A stretch of 44,505 bases of DNA from an uncultured Bacillota bacterium (GTDB lineage Bacteria > Bacillota > Clostridia > Oscillospirales > Oscillospiraceae), in assembly GCA_947073765.1 (NCBI GenBank), contig CAMTMZ010000022.1, positions 1 to 44,505 on the forward strand, in the 5' to 3' direction. Position 1 is the first letter of the stretch. Every line of letters starts with the position of its first letter. Below are positions 1 to 6,878 of the stretch, one piece after another. The notes beneath the pieces are model-generated. The model ran no database searches. It was not told the DNA's origin and was given only the letters and a program-made list of their open reading frames with translations. The position numbers and the translations under genes are program-made.

Positions 1-37
1 AGATTCCGGGGGGGAGTACGGAGATGGCAAATTCCAA
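1..37 (-). CDS. Possible start of a truncated gene
   Basis: On the minus strand a TTG codon at 37-35 follows a GGAGG site (50-46) at 8 nt spacing and opens a frame with no stop before the window edge (LEFAISVLPPES if TTG is read as Leu). It lies downstream of the substrate-binding protein, where an ABC permease gene would be expected, but only 12 codons are visible and they do not identify a family. This is an inference from the ribosome binding site alone. Confidence 0.3.
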   Translation of the reverse strand, partial: MEFAISVLPPGI

Positions 38-80
38 GGTGAGGTCCTCCCTTGCAGTTTTTTCCCGTGTAGAGGGGACT

Positions 81-126
81 GGGCTGTCTTGAAAAGGGCC
101 GGGCCCGACCCCTTTCAAGGCAGCCC
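81..126. repeat. Imperfect inverted repeat
   Basis: The 18-nt arms 81-98 and 109-126 pair with two mismatches around a 10-nt loop. It lies between the substrate-binding protein gene and the window edge. There is no U-run on either side, so it may be an RNA processing or stability structure rather than a classical terminator. Confidence 0.5.
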
Positions 127-133
127 ATCCGGG

Positions 134-169
134 TTTCCCCGGCGGAGCGCAGCGGCTCCGCCGGGGAAA
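134..169 (-). terminator. Strong hairpin downstream of the substrate-binding protein
   Basis: A perfect 14-bp stem (134-147 with 156-169) and an 8-nt loop lie 21 bases beyond the stop codon of the minus-strand gene. The position fits a terminator, but the following bases on the minus strand are not U-rich, so it could also protect the mRNA 3' end. Confidence 0.5.
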
Positions 170-189
170 TTTATGGGTGTAGGGTTTTC

Positions 190-1386
190 TCAGCTGGCTT
201 TCTGGACGGTCTCCAGCTCCCAGGCGCCGGTGTTGGTGGAGTGCTTGATATAAGCGGTGTCCCGGACGGCGTCGCCAATGCTGTCGAAGGCGATGTCGCC
301 GGAAACGCCGGTATAGGTGACGTTGGGCAGAGCGGCCTTGATGGCGGCGGGGTCGGCGGAGCCGGCGGCCTTGATGGCCTCCAGAGCAACATAGTAGGCG
401 TCATAGCCCATGGCGGAAACAGCGGCGATGGTGTCGTTGCCGCCGTTGGAGTCCTTGGCGGCGGCGTTGGAGTTGATATAGTTCTTGATGCCCTCGTCAA
501 ACTCAGGGGCGCCGCCCTCCTGATAGAAGGTGGAGACATAGAGCTGGATGTCGGTGCCGTTGGCGGCGTCCAGAACCATGTTGTCGTCCAGGGTGTCGGA
601 GCCCAGGATGGGGGCGGTGATGCCAAGGGACTGAGCCTGGGTGATGATCTGGGTGGCGTAGGCGATGGATACGGGGGTGAAAATGACGTCGGCGCCCTCA
701 GCCTTGGCCTGATTCAGGTAGGTGTTGAAATCAGAGTTGTTGGTAGGGAAGGAGGCGGTGATCACCTTGCCGCCGTTGGCCTCGAAGATCTGCTTGAAGA
801 AAGCGATCAGGCCCTGGTCATACTCACTGCCGCTCTCACCCAGGCAGTAGGCGGTTTGGGCCTGGAACTTGTCCATGGCGAAATTGGCCAGCACCTGGGC
901 CTGGAAATCGTCCAGGAAGCAGATGCGGAAATAGTGGTCGTTGCCGGCGGTAACGTTGGGGTTGGTGCAGGTGACGCCCATGGCGGCGATGCCGGCGTCT
1001 TTAAAGGTGTCGCTGGCGGCCATGGACACGCCGGAGCCGTAAGATCCCAGGACGATGGCCACGTTTTCGCTGACCAGCTGGGCGGCGGCAGAGGGGGCCT
1101 TGTCGGTAGAGGAGCCGTTGTCAGCGGGAACGAGCTGAACGGTGTAGGTCTCGCCGGCGATGTCTACAGTGGGGGTCTCGGAGTTGGCGAACTGCATGCC
1201 CAGCATCTCCTTCTTGCCGCCGGAGGCGGAGTCGCCGGAGACGGGCTCAAACACGCCGATCTTAATGACCTTGTCGCCGGAGGCGGGGGTGGAGCCGGCG
1301 GGCTGGCTGCTGCTGGGATTGCCGCCGCAGGCGGCCAGGCTCAGGACTGTGGCGCAGGCAAGCGCCAGAGAGAGTAGTTTTTTCAT
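190..1386 (-). CDS. ABC transporter substrate-binding lipoprotein, branched-chain amino acid (LivJ) type
   Basis: A 398-aa extracytoplasmic binding protein of the periplasmic-binding-protein type I / LivJ class, expected to hand a branched-chain amino acid or similar ligand to an ABC permease. Residues 1-20 form a lipoprotein signal peptide with lipobox LAAC (Cys20), followed by a Ser/Gly/Pro-rich linker. The mature part has the family's typical features: an IKIGVFEPVSG opening strand, a GSYGSG segment, repeated AA/SxG ligand-loop motifs and a GYDAYYVALEAIKAAG helix near the C terminus. Length is normal for the family. The start is an ATG preceded by AGGAGG about 7 nt upstream. A good promoter lies upstream at 1438-1466. 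No permease or ATPase genes are visible, but the window ends just downstream. The exact ligand cannot be read from the sequence. Confidence 0.93.
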   Translation of the reverse strand: MKKLLSLALACATVLSLAACGGNPSSSQPAGSTPASGDKVIKIGVFEPVSGDSASGGKKEMLGMQFANSETPTVDIAGETYTVQLVPADNGSSTDKAPSAAAQLVSENVAIVLGSYGSGVSMAASDTFKDAGIAAMGVTCTNPNVTAGNDHYFRICFLDDFQAQVLANFAMDKFQAQTAYCLGESGSEYDQGLIAFFKQIFEANGGKVITASFPTNNSDFNTYLNQAKAEGADVIFTPVSIAYATQIITQAQSLGITAPILGSDTLDDNMVLDAANGTDIQLYVSTFYQEGGAPEFDEGIKNYINSNAAAKDSNGGNDTIAAVSAMGYDAYYVALEAIKAAGSADPAAIKAALPNVTYTGVSGDIAFDSIGDAVRDTAYIKHSTNTGAWELETVQKAS

Positions 1387-1437
1387 TTTATTCCTCCTAA
1401 ACTTAACCGAGACTCTATGGTCCAGGGTAATATGAAG

Positions 1438-1466
1438 ATTTTACGGTATTTTTTCCGACTTTTCAA
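1438..1466 (-). promoter_or_regulatory. Sigma-A-type promoter for the substrate-binding protein
   Basis: On the minus strand TTGAAA (1466-1461), a 17-bp spacer and TAAAAT (1443-1438) match the vegetative consensus. The implied transcript start is about 45 nt before the ATG. The rest of the 1387-1759 gap holds only this promoter and the divergent one for the glycosyltransferase. Confidence 0.6.
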
Positions 1467-1689
1467 CCTTCATAATACACAGAAAGTTTTTCTTCCCAAG
1501 GCGCTTTGGGGCGGGGACACCGGCAAATGACGAAACAAGTGTGCGTGTGTTGCGGACGGAGAGGGGTTTGTCTGGAGTTTTTGCGGTCAAATGTCCGTTT
1601 GACAGAGACGGCTGCTTTGGTTATTTTGCCGGGCGGCAGGCTGGAAACGGGACAAAAACCGGACGGGCGGGAAAATGCGGCCCCATTTC

Positions 1690-1718
1690 TTGACATTCCC
1701 CCCAGGGCGGTATATGAT
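1690..1718 (+). promoter_or_regulatory. Near-consensus promoter for the GT2/GtrA pair
   Basis: TTGACA (1690-1695), exactly 17 bp, TATGAT (1713-1718). It lies about 40 nt upstream of the glycosyltransferase start codon. Confidence 0.75.
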
Positions 1719-1759
1719 TAGAAAATCATTTCCACCGGAAACAGGAGGAAGGCGTACAA

Positions 1760-2467
1760 ATGAATGTTTCGTTGGTGATTCCCGCATATAACGAGAGTGC
1801 AATCATACAGGATACCATCCGCGCGGCGTCTGATAAGCTGGCGGAGCTGGCGGAGGAATATGAGGTGCTCATCGTGGACGACGGCAGTACCGACGGCATG
1901 GACCGGCTGGTGTGGGAGTGGGGCGACCCCCATGTCCGCCTGGAACGATACACCCCTAACCATGGAAAAGGGCGGGCCGTGCGGACGGGAATGCTGGCGG
2001 CTCAGGGGGATATTATCCTGTGCACTGACGCTGACCTGGCCTACGGCGTGGAGGTCTTTTCTCTGATACTGGAGCGGTTTCAGGAGGGGGACGCCGACCT
2101 GGTGATCGGCTCCCGGCGCATGGAAGGGGAGGGATATCAGAATTACCCGCCCCTTCGGATTTTGATGTCCAAGTGCTTTGGACTGCTGTCCCGTGTGGTG
2201 TCCGGCCTGTCCTACGATACTCAGTGCGGCATCAAGGGCTACCGGAGACAGGCTGCCCGGGACATCTTCTCCCGGTGTACCGCCGACGGCTTCTCTTTTG
2301 ACTTTGAGGTGCTGATGCGCTCAGACAGGATGGGACTGAAAGTGGAGCAGATTCCTGTGTCGGTAATTAACTTCCGGGCCAGTAAGGTGAATGTGGTAAA
2401 GGACAGCGCCCGGATGTTCCGGGATGTATTCCGCATTCGCCGGACCGTGGGAAAGGAGCGGGCATGA
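1760..2467 (+). CDS. Family 2 glycosyltransferase, dolichyl/polyprenyl-phosphate sugar synthase-like
   Basis: A 235-aa GT-A glycosyltransferase of the dolichol-phosphate mannose synthase (DPM1) subgroup. It probably transfers a nucleotide-activated sugar to undecaprenyl phosphate on the cytoplasmic face of the membrane. Visible motifs are PAYNE (residues 8-12), VDDGSTDG (39-46) for nucleotide binding, DAD (90-92) as the metal site and the QCGIKGYRR segment typical of this subgroup. No transmembrane segments are present, as in soluble DPM1-type enzymes. AGGAGG lies 11 nt before the ATG. The stop codon overlaps the next gene by four bases, so the two are translationally coupled. Together they look like the lipid-linked sugar donor part of a cell-envelope glycosylation route; the sugar is unknown. 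Confidence 0.9.
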   Translation: MNVSLVIPAYNESAIIQDTIRAASDKLAELAEEYEVLIVDDGSTDGMDRLVWEWGDPHVRLERYTPNHGKGRAVRTGMLAAQGDIILCTDADLAYGVEVFSLILERFQEGDADLVIGSRRMEGEGYQNYPPLRILMSKCFGLLSRVVSGLSYDTQCGIKGYRRQAARDIFSRCTADGFSFDFEVLMRSDRMGLKVEQIPVSVINFRASKVNVVKDSARMFRDVFRIRRTVGKERA

Positions 2468-2949
2468 GAGAGAAGCTGATCTGCCTGGTCCGGCTTTTTG
2501 ACCCGAAAAGGTTTGTGAAGTTCGGGCTGATCGGGGTGCTCAACACCCTGGTGGACTTTGTAGTATTCTACGCAATGGACCGCTGGATCATCCGTGAGGG
2601 GCCCACCCTGGTGCTGCTGGGGATGACCGTGGCGGCCGGGCCCTATCTCTCCAATGCCATCGCCTATGTTGTGGCCAACGTGCACTCCTTTGTGTGGAAC
2701 AAGCTGTGGACCTTTGAGAAGCGGGACAGGGTGACGAAGGGGGAGGCGGGGCGGTACCTGGCCACCAGCGCCGGATATGTGCTCATCTCTACGGTGAGCC
2801 TGGCGGTGTGCATCCGGATTTTGTCTCTGCCCGTGGTGGCTGCCCTGGTGCCCCCGGGGTGGACGAATCTGCTGGCCAAGCTGCCAACTGCCTGCGTTAC
2901 CATCTTTTACAATTACCTGATGAATAAATTTTGGGTGTTCAAGGTCTGA
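2464..2949 (+). CDS. GtrA family membrane protein
   Basis: A 161-aa protein of the GtrA family (PF04138): four hydrophobic segments and the characteristic opening RFVKFGLIGVLNTLVDF, plus the SFVWNKLWTF and FYNYLMNKFWVF signatures. Family members are thought to flip or help handle polyprenyl-phosphate-linked sugars made by a GT2 partner. The ATG overlaps the stop of the upstream GT2 gene (ATGA), which supports a functional pair. It is followed at once by a terminator. The substrate is unknown. Confidence 0.9.
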   Translation: MREKLICLVRLFDPKRFVKFGLIGVLNTLVDFVVFYAMDRWIIREGPTLVLLGMTVAAGPYLSNAIAYVVANVHSFVWNKLWTFEKRDRVTKGEAGRYLATSAGYVLISTVSLAVCIRILSLPVVAALVPPGWTNLLAKLPTACVTIFYNYLMNKFWVFKV

Positions 2950-2955
2950 AATGTC

Positions 2956-2989
2956 CCGGCCCGGAGGATTGTCCTCCGGGCCGGCTTTT
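2956..2989 (+). terminator. Rho-independent terminator of the GT2/GtrA operon
   Basis: A 13-bp GC-rich stem (2956-2968 with 2972-2984), a 3-nt loop, then CTTTT. It sits directly after the GtrA stop codon. Confidence 0.8.
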
Positions 2990-2990
2990 G

Positions 2991-3219
2991 TCAGTTGAAC
3001 ATATCGACCATCTGAATCAGGTAAACAACATCATCCGCAAAGAAAAAGTACAGACATGGACCCGAACCGTTTTCGTTGGCACAGTACCACAAGTAGTCGT
3101 CGGGATAAGCCCACTGCCAGTTTTTCTCATCGGAGAGGAGGCCGCTTTTTGGGCTGGGACAGAGGATTGTTGATCTCCGTCTCCCCGGCCGACACGGATA
3201 AGGGAGTGGAGAGGGGGGG
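2991..3219 (-). pseudogene. Decayed fourth sensor-like paralog, main fragment
   Basis: On the minus strand, joining 6863-6836 to 3211 and skipping one target-duplication copy restores the start of a fourth member of the sensor-like family. One frame gives STPLSVSAGETEINNPLSQP followed by KKRPPL, clearly related to STPLSGSAREVELRLKNIFS plus GPKKRPPLP of the intact paralogs. The reading frame is already off by one base in the C-run after the MPR codons. After KKRPPL the frame hits a stop. A third frame then gives an intact-looking C-terminal tail (WQWAYPDDYLWYCANENGSG, then PCLYFFFADDVVYLIQMVDM and FN) that ends at the TGA at 2993-2991. The hydrophobic segment and most of the extracellular domain are missing. 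So the gene was damaged by an internal deletion and a frameshift, and also split by the IS4-type element at 3220-6835. Confidence 0.75.
3212..3219. repeat. Target-site duplication, left copy
   Basis: AGGGGGGG directly precedes the left terminal inverted repeat at 3220 and is repeated at 6836-6843 directly after the right one. Confidence 0.8.
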
Positions 3220-3239
3220 CCAATGTCATTAAGTTAAGG
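3220..3239 (+). repeat. Left terminal inverted repeat of the IS4-type element
   Basis: CCAATGTCATTAAGTTAAGG. It matches the complement of 6816-6835 at 19 of 20 positions and abuts the AGGGGGGG target duplication. Confidence 0.8.
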
Positions 3240-3261
3240 CTTCCAAGCGCCCCAAAAAAAG

Positions 3262-3300
3262 CCCACCACCTTCTTACTGAAAAAGGTGGTGGGTATTTTT
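3262..3300. terminator. Bidirectional terminator inside the mobile element
   Basis: An 11-bp stem (3262-3272 with 3283-3293) has a T-rich tail on the plus strand (TATTTTTT) and an A-run at 3254-3260 that gives a U-tract on the minus strand. It lies just downstream of the SLH remnant and probably was its terminator. Confidence 0.75.
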
Positions 3301-3342
3301 TCGGGTCTTACATGCTGTCAAAATGACAAAAATCGTCTGAAT

Positions 3343-3489
3343 TTACTGCCCCATAGCGCGATAGAGGAAGGTGACAATCTGTCCACGGGTACAGGTAGCG
3401 GCGGGAGAGAAGTTGCCGCCGCCTGTTCCGCTGTGATTTCGTTCTCTATCGCCCATGCCACAGCTTGCGCATGGACTGCATTCGTGTAA
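3343..3489 (-). pseudogene. C-terminal fragment of an S-layer-homology (SLH) domain protein
   Basis: On the minus strand the frame ending at the TAA at 3345-3343 encodes GTGGGNFSPAATCTRGQIVT followed by FLYRAMGQ, a textbook SLH-repeat end. Upstream, a second frame gives AVAWAIENEIT, the usual preceding SLH helix; the two frames are separated by a one-base deletion in ACAGCGGAACA. Only about 45 residues remain, with no start codon, and the fragment abuts the 3' end of the cargo gene. It is a remnant of a cell-surface protein caught inside the mobile element. Confidence 0.75.
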
Positions 3490-3512
3490 AAATCAGCAAA
3501 TCCGCAAATATA

Positions 3513-4433
3513 TCACTTTTTGCGATTCGAATACCATAGAAAATGGTCAAACTTTCTACGTCTAAAAGGAATATCGATACTCTTTTGATCTAGGAGTTCT
3601 TCAATGCAGTCATTAAAAGCAAGATAGTTACAAGTAGTCCGCCATTCTCCAATAGCGGACTTTGTAAGTTTGGGTATATAATAAGGCAGGGCATCTTTCA
3701 CTACTCTATCAAAAATAGAGTAGTCGTCTCGTTCATAAATTTCTACATTATGATATGTGCAATATTTGGATGCAAAAGAAAAGAGATTGATTTGCCCATT
3801 ACTTTCGGCAAGTTGACTGACTAATAACGGATCTCCTTGAGAAACCCGAATATCAAAGTCTTGGATACTCAATATCAAATCCACTATTTCAGAAAGGGAT
3901 ATTTTCTTTATATGTGTACTTATGTGGGTGGAATTTGTTAAATCAATGAGTGCAACTTTCATCGCAACCAATTCTCGGTCAACATTCTGGGGAAACCGTT
4001 TTAAAACATCATGTATTAAGGTGAAGTTTGAGCCATAGTCTGAAGTTGCAAGGACTTGTTGATGAACATATTCGATATTTTCTCGTGTAAGGGGCAGATA
4101 ATCTTTTTTGTTGTCAAGATTACGCCCATACGATATTGGTGTACAAGAACTTGATATCATAGATTGTGTTTCTGTTTTCGAACTCTTTTCTTGAGCAACT
4201 TTTATTGCTTTTCTAACATACCAATGAGGTCCTCGTTCTCCAAAGGATTCAATGTTAATTCCATTCAGCGACAAATAGTTTCTCAATAAGGAACGCTGTT
4301 TTCCCTGCGGTATTTCGCCAGTAGAAAGGTCAATCATATAGGGATACTTATTAAGCGGGCCATTTTTATATAGGGCATATTCTTTCCCCTCAATGGTGAT
4401 GACTGTATCTGCGTCTTTATATCTTTCTATCAT
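3513..4433 (-). CDS. Cargo protein of unknown function in the IS element
   Basis: A 306-aa protein that I do not recognise. It is markedly more AT-rich than the host genes and uses AGA/ATA/TTA-type codons that its neighbours avoid, a sign of transfer. There are no transmembrane segments or signal peptide. The N-terminal ~80 residues look like a small separate domain (motif YALYKNGPLNKYPYMIDL). The C-terminal ~100 residues contain NLFSFASKYCTYHN, then YSIFDRVVKDALPYYIP and an aromatic end (FDHFLWYSNR). A similar pattern (SFASKYC..HN followed by Y.IYD..V) occurs, as I recall, in uncharacterised proteins near defence or mobile loci, but that is memory, not a search. The ATG has only a weak ribosome binding site and lies 14 nt after an 18-codon micro-ORF with a strong one, so translational coupling is likely. 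No catalytic motif is evident. Confidence 0.75.
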   Translation of the reverse strand: MIERYKDADTVITIEGKEYALYKNGPLNKYPYMIDLSTGEIPQGKQRSLLRNYLSLNGINIESFGERGPHWYVRKAIKVAQEKSSKTETQSMISSSCTPISYGRNLDNKKDYLPLTRENIEYVHQQVLATSDYGSNFTLIHDVLKRFPQNVDRELVAMKVALIDLTNSTHISTHIKKISLSEIVDLILSIQDFDIRVSQGDPLLVSQLAESNGQINLFSFASKYCTYHNVEIYERDDYSIFDRVVKDALPYYIPKLTKSAIGEWRTTCNYLAFNDCIEELLDQKSIDIPFRRRKFDHFLWYSNRKK

Positions 4434-4447
4434 TTTATTTTACCACT

Positions 4448-4504
4448 TCATTTCAAAAGGCCTCGCCAAAAGCCAATGAAAACGCCCAATAGAAATCTCA
4501 ACAT
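4448..4504 (-). CDS. 18-aa hydrophobic micro-ORF upstream of the cargo gene
   Basis: An ATG at 4504-4502 preceded by GGAGGG (about 7 nt spacing) encodes MLRFLLGVFIGFWRGLLK and stops at 4448, 14 nt before the cargo ATG. It is hydrophobic with two Arg and a C-terminal Lys, like a minimal membrane peptide. It lies directly downstream of a good promoter. It could be a leader peptide that couples translation to the cargo gene, or a small membrane-active peptide. The coding case rests on the ribosome binding site, the promoter and the hydrophobic content. Confidence 0.45.
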   Translation of the reverse strand: MLRFLLGVFIGFWRGLLK

Positions 4505-4526
4505 AAATTATCCCTCCGATAAATTT

Positions 4527-4555
4527 TATATATGTACCCTGTCCCTCCTTGACAA
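4527..4555 (-). promoter_or_regulatory. Promoter of the cargo operon
   Basis: TTGTCA (4555-4550), 17 bp, TATATA (4532-4527) on the minus strand, about 22 nt before the micro-ORF start codon. Confidence 0.6.
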
Positions 4556-4988
4556 AGTCCAAAACTTTCAGATAGCTCTTTTAAATCAATTTTAGCCTAT
4601 CGCGGAAGAAATTGCAATAGCGTTTTCGGGAAAAGTCTGCAAAAACAGACTTTCCATCTTTTTCATTGTCATATCCCGGACTTGTTGATTCTTTCGTGTT
4701 ATATTTTTGATTCTTGCGGCTTAAGGAAATAGCCACCTATTTTTATATCATTTTGTAGACAAGTTGAGAATTTTATTTTCTCTTAACTAAATGCTAGTTT
4801 CTGGAAAATTTTCCCACAGAAAAACAGGGGGGTGCAAAAATAGCTTTTACAACGTATTTTGGACAGGTTGCAGTTTGAGTGCAAGCGTAATTTCAGCGAA
4901 AAAGGAGAAAACCGACCATTTTCTGGTGCATTGACCAGACATGTTGAAATTTTACTGAACCGCAAATCTTAAAAGTGGATTTGCCTGC
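4556..4988. other. AT-rich non-coding stretch between cargo gene and transposase
   Basis: No ORF with a credible ribosome binding site is visible on either strand. It contains a small hairpin (arms 4632-4639 and 4646-4653) and an imperfect inverted repeat (4762-4770 with 4778-4788). It ends at the internal copy of the terminal-repeat core. The remainder, to the transposase stop at 5107, shows nothing recognisable. Confidence 0.5.
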
Positions 4989-5001
4989 CATTAAGATAAG
5001 G
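4989..5001 (+). repeat. Internal copy of the terminal-repeat core
   Basis: CATTAAGATAAGG matches the core of both outer terminal repeats with one change and points the same way as the left end. It is a candidate original left end of the transposase-only IS. Confidence 0.5.
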
Positions 5002-5106
5002 CGGCACATTTTTTTGAAAAATCCCGCGATTTTGGCTCTAAAACCGGCCTTTTCAAAAATAGCGCCACGAAGAAGGGCGGGAGTTCAACCCCCAGCCCCT
5101 CTTTTT

Positions 5107-6390
5107 TTACGCCGCCACGCGATAGGTGAAGCCAACGAAGCCCTTCACTTTCAGTTTGCGCTTGTCTCGCCGTCCCTCCCGGATGGGTACAGTGTATCGG
5201 CTGATTTCTTGAAGTAGCTTCTCACTGTCGGCGCTGTTCGTCCTGAAATACTCCCGACAAAGGGCTACCGCCATCTTGAAGTTGACGCGGTAGGCATAAA
5301 CGCCCTCCGGCGGTTGTTTGACAACTGCTTCCCGCACAATTCTGCTTGTGAAGTTGAACATTGTCAGCGCCGCCCATATCTCCTGCTCTGCGAAAGCGTC
5401 CCGTTTGCCGTGGAGATTCACCAGGCCCAACGTGTATTTCAGGTCACGAAAGCTGGTTTCAATTCCCCAGCGCAGATGATACAGTTCCCGGATGTCCTCT
5501 AATGTGAATGTGCGCGGAAGAGACGTGGCGATTGTCTCAAACTCTCCCGTTTCAAGCTGGAACCGGACAATGCGGATTTTCATTTGATAAGGACTCGGAA
5601 AGTCCCAACGCCCCCGGCGCGTCTTTGCGCCCGGTTTGCTTTTTTTCGGGACTTGCAGAAAGATGTAACGCTTCTCTTTATCCTCCTTCGTCTGGGTTGT
5701 CGTGATGGTAAAACCGATCTCACAATCCAACTCAAACATGGGCAAACGAGCCACTTCCCGCATGGCGGAGTGGTTCTGTTTAATGCGGATTAAAAAGTCC
5801 GTGTTGGGCTTTTCAAGCAGGTGAGCCATCACGTTGTAGCTCTCATATCCACGGTCTGCGATTATAATTGTTTTTTCGGAAAAATGATTCCTCTTTATCA
5901 TCTCAATCAACGCACCGATTTCATCCTTTTGGGGCTCTGGCTGGATGAGCGCGTCGTAAAATATCTTGTTGCACAAATCATAAAGCGGGTTTAGGTGTAG
6001 TTGATTGTAGCCGTTTGGTGCGCTTTCGTTTTGAACGAATGAGGGAGCTTTAGGGTTGCGCGGGATGTTGACGGAAGTTCCATCTACTGCCAACAGGCGA
6101 TAACCACGAAAGTTCCCGCTATCCTCGCAAGAAGCGTTGAATCTCTGGAACACGTCCCGGAATGTCTCCGGGCTGATTTGTGCGCGGCGCTGTGAAATGG
6201 CGGCGGGGGTTACGTCAATGTCTGCCCGATGAAGTTCCTTTGCCAAAGAGCCGCCCTCCGCTCCGATTAGCAGACAGATTACGCCAGCCCTCGACAATTT
6301 GCGATTGCGGGACGGCTGGCCTGCTCTCATCTTTTCAGCCGCTTTCCTGATTGCATAGTTGAGCGTCTGATTTATAAAATTGATATTCAA
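5107..6390 (-). CDS. IS4-family DDE transposase
   Basis: A 427-aa transposase that appears intact. The DDE catalytic residues lie in LLAVDGTSVN (first Asp), IIADRGYES (second Asp) and the block YHLRWGIETSFRDLK, which fits the IS4 signature Y-x2-R-x3-E-x6-K exactly. An N-terminal helical DNA-binding region precedes it. The start is a TTG at 6390-6388, chosen because GGAGG (6403-6399) lies 8 nt upstream and no ATG is available before the conserved N terminus. The gene reads inward from the right end of the element. Expected role: cut-and-paste movement of the unit between the terminal inverted repeats. Confidence 0.93.
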   Translation of the reverse strand: MNINFINQTLNYAIRKAAEKMRAGQPSRNRKLSRAGVICLLIGAEGGSLAKELHRADIDVTPAAISQRRAQISPETFRDVFQRFNASCEDSGNFRGYRLLAVDGTSVNIPRNPKAPSFVQNESAPNGYNQLHLNPLYDLCNKIFYDALIQPEPQKDEIGALIEMIKRNHFSEKTIIIADRGYESYNVMAHLLEKPNTDFLIRIKQNHSAMREVARLPMFELDCEIGFTITTTQTKEDKEKRYIFLQVPKKSKPGAKTRRGRWDFPSPYQMKIRIVRFQLETGEFETIATSLPRTFTLEDIRELYHLRWGIETSFRDLKYTLGLVNLHGKRDAFAEQEIWAALTMFNFTSRIVREAVVKQPPEGVYAYRVNFKMAVALCREYFRTNSADSEKLLQEISRYTVPIREGRRDKRKLKVKGFVGFTYRVAA

Positions 6391-6780
6391 ATTTGTTTCC
6401 TCCGTTGGCTGTACTAGCCGCCGGACGAAAAAAGAACGACAAACGCACGCTCCAAAACATGGGGCATGTCTTTGACGTTCTCGTTCGCTACTAACTATCT
6501 AAAAATGTGTTTATGTGAGGCTATTCAAACATGTAAGCTATAAAAATCAATCAAAAATGGAAAACAAATTCAAAATATCAAACAAAATCAAATTCTGTAA
6601 ACTTAATAAAATGTGGTTATTGTGGTTTATTCAAAAATTTCCATGCGACCGTCCGTCACGACGACTGCGTATAGGGTAGCATATACCGCGCATACGTTCA
6701 ATATTTTTCGGGGTTAGTTTACACTTCGTTTACAATCCCGCTTTAACTTAACGATTTGCCCGGATTTCTGTATGACTGTT
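6391..6780. other. Long AT-rich leader upstream of the transposase
   Basis: About 390 bases between the transposase start and the right-end hairpin. It is AT-rich in the middle (6530-6640) and contains several short symmetric words but no convincing gene. Such regions in IS elements can hold transposase promoters and antisense regulators; I cannot point to a specific one here. Confidence 0.4.
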
Positions 6781-6810
6781 AAGGGGACAAATGCCCCGCA
6801 TTTGCCCCTT
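6781..6810. repeat. Sub-terminal hairpin at the right IS end
   Basis: Arms 6781-6793 and 6799-6810 pair with a single-base bulge. It lies just inside the right terminal inverted repeat and could block read-through transcription into the transposase or serve as a transposase contact site. Confidence 0.5.
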
Positions 6811-6815
6811 TAAGC

Positions 6816-6835
6816 CCTTAGCTTAATGACATTGG
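6816..6835 (-). repeat. Right terminal inverted repeat of the IS4-type element
   Basis: Read on the minus strand as CCAATGTCATTAAGCTAAGG, 19/20 identical to the left end; followed by AGGGGGGG at 6836-6843. Confidence 0.8.
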
Positions 6836-6863
6836 AGGGGGGGCGGGGCATTTTTTGATTCAT
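6836..6863 (-). pseudogene. 5' end of the disrupted fourth sensor-like paralog
   Basis: An ATG at 6863-6861 with an AGGAG site upstream starts MNQKMPRPP, the same opening as the intact paralogs (MKEQMPRTP). The C-run has one base fewer than needed for the paralog frame. The IS element is inserted nine codons in; the rest of the gene is at 2991-3219. Bases 6836-6843 are the right copy of the 8-bp target duplication. Confidence 0.75.
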
Positions 6864-6878
6864 GCTGCGCTCCTTTCG

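Larger units (their letters stand above)
3220..6835. mobile_element. IS4-family element with cargo (3.6 kb)
   Basis: The unit is bounded by 20-bp terminal inverted repeats, CCAATGTCATTAAGTTAAGG (3220-3239) and its complement with one mismatch (6816-6835), and flanked by 8-bp direct repeats AGGGGGGG. It holds an IS4-family transposase near the right end and, at the left, a bidirectional terminator, an SLH-domain remnant, an AT-rich gene of unknown function and a hydrophobic micro-ORF. Base composition is clearly lower in GC than the surroundings. A third, weaker copy of the repeat core (CATTAAGATAAGG, 4989-5001) in the same orientation as the left end suggests that the original IS was about 1.85 kb (4989-6835) and that the larger unit moved using an outer end. 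An 8-bp duplication fits IS4 subgroups such as ISPepr1; the subgroup was not checked. Confidence 0.8.

Noticed and set aside
241-1377. 378-aa plus-strand ORF opposite the substrate-binding protein
   Set aside because: Gly/Val/Asp-rich mirror of a high-GC gene with no ribosome binding site; the minus strand has a clear lipoprotein and family motifs.
6836-6843. Seven-G tract as a phase-variation switch for the fourth sensor gene
   Set aside because: Slippage could fix the first frameshift, but the gene also has an internal deletion and an IS insertion, so switching would not restore a product.
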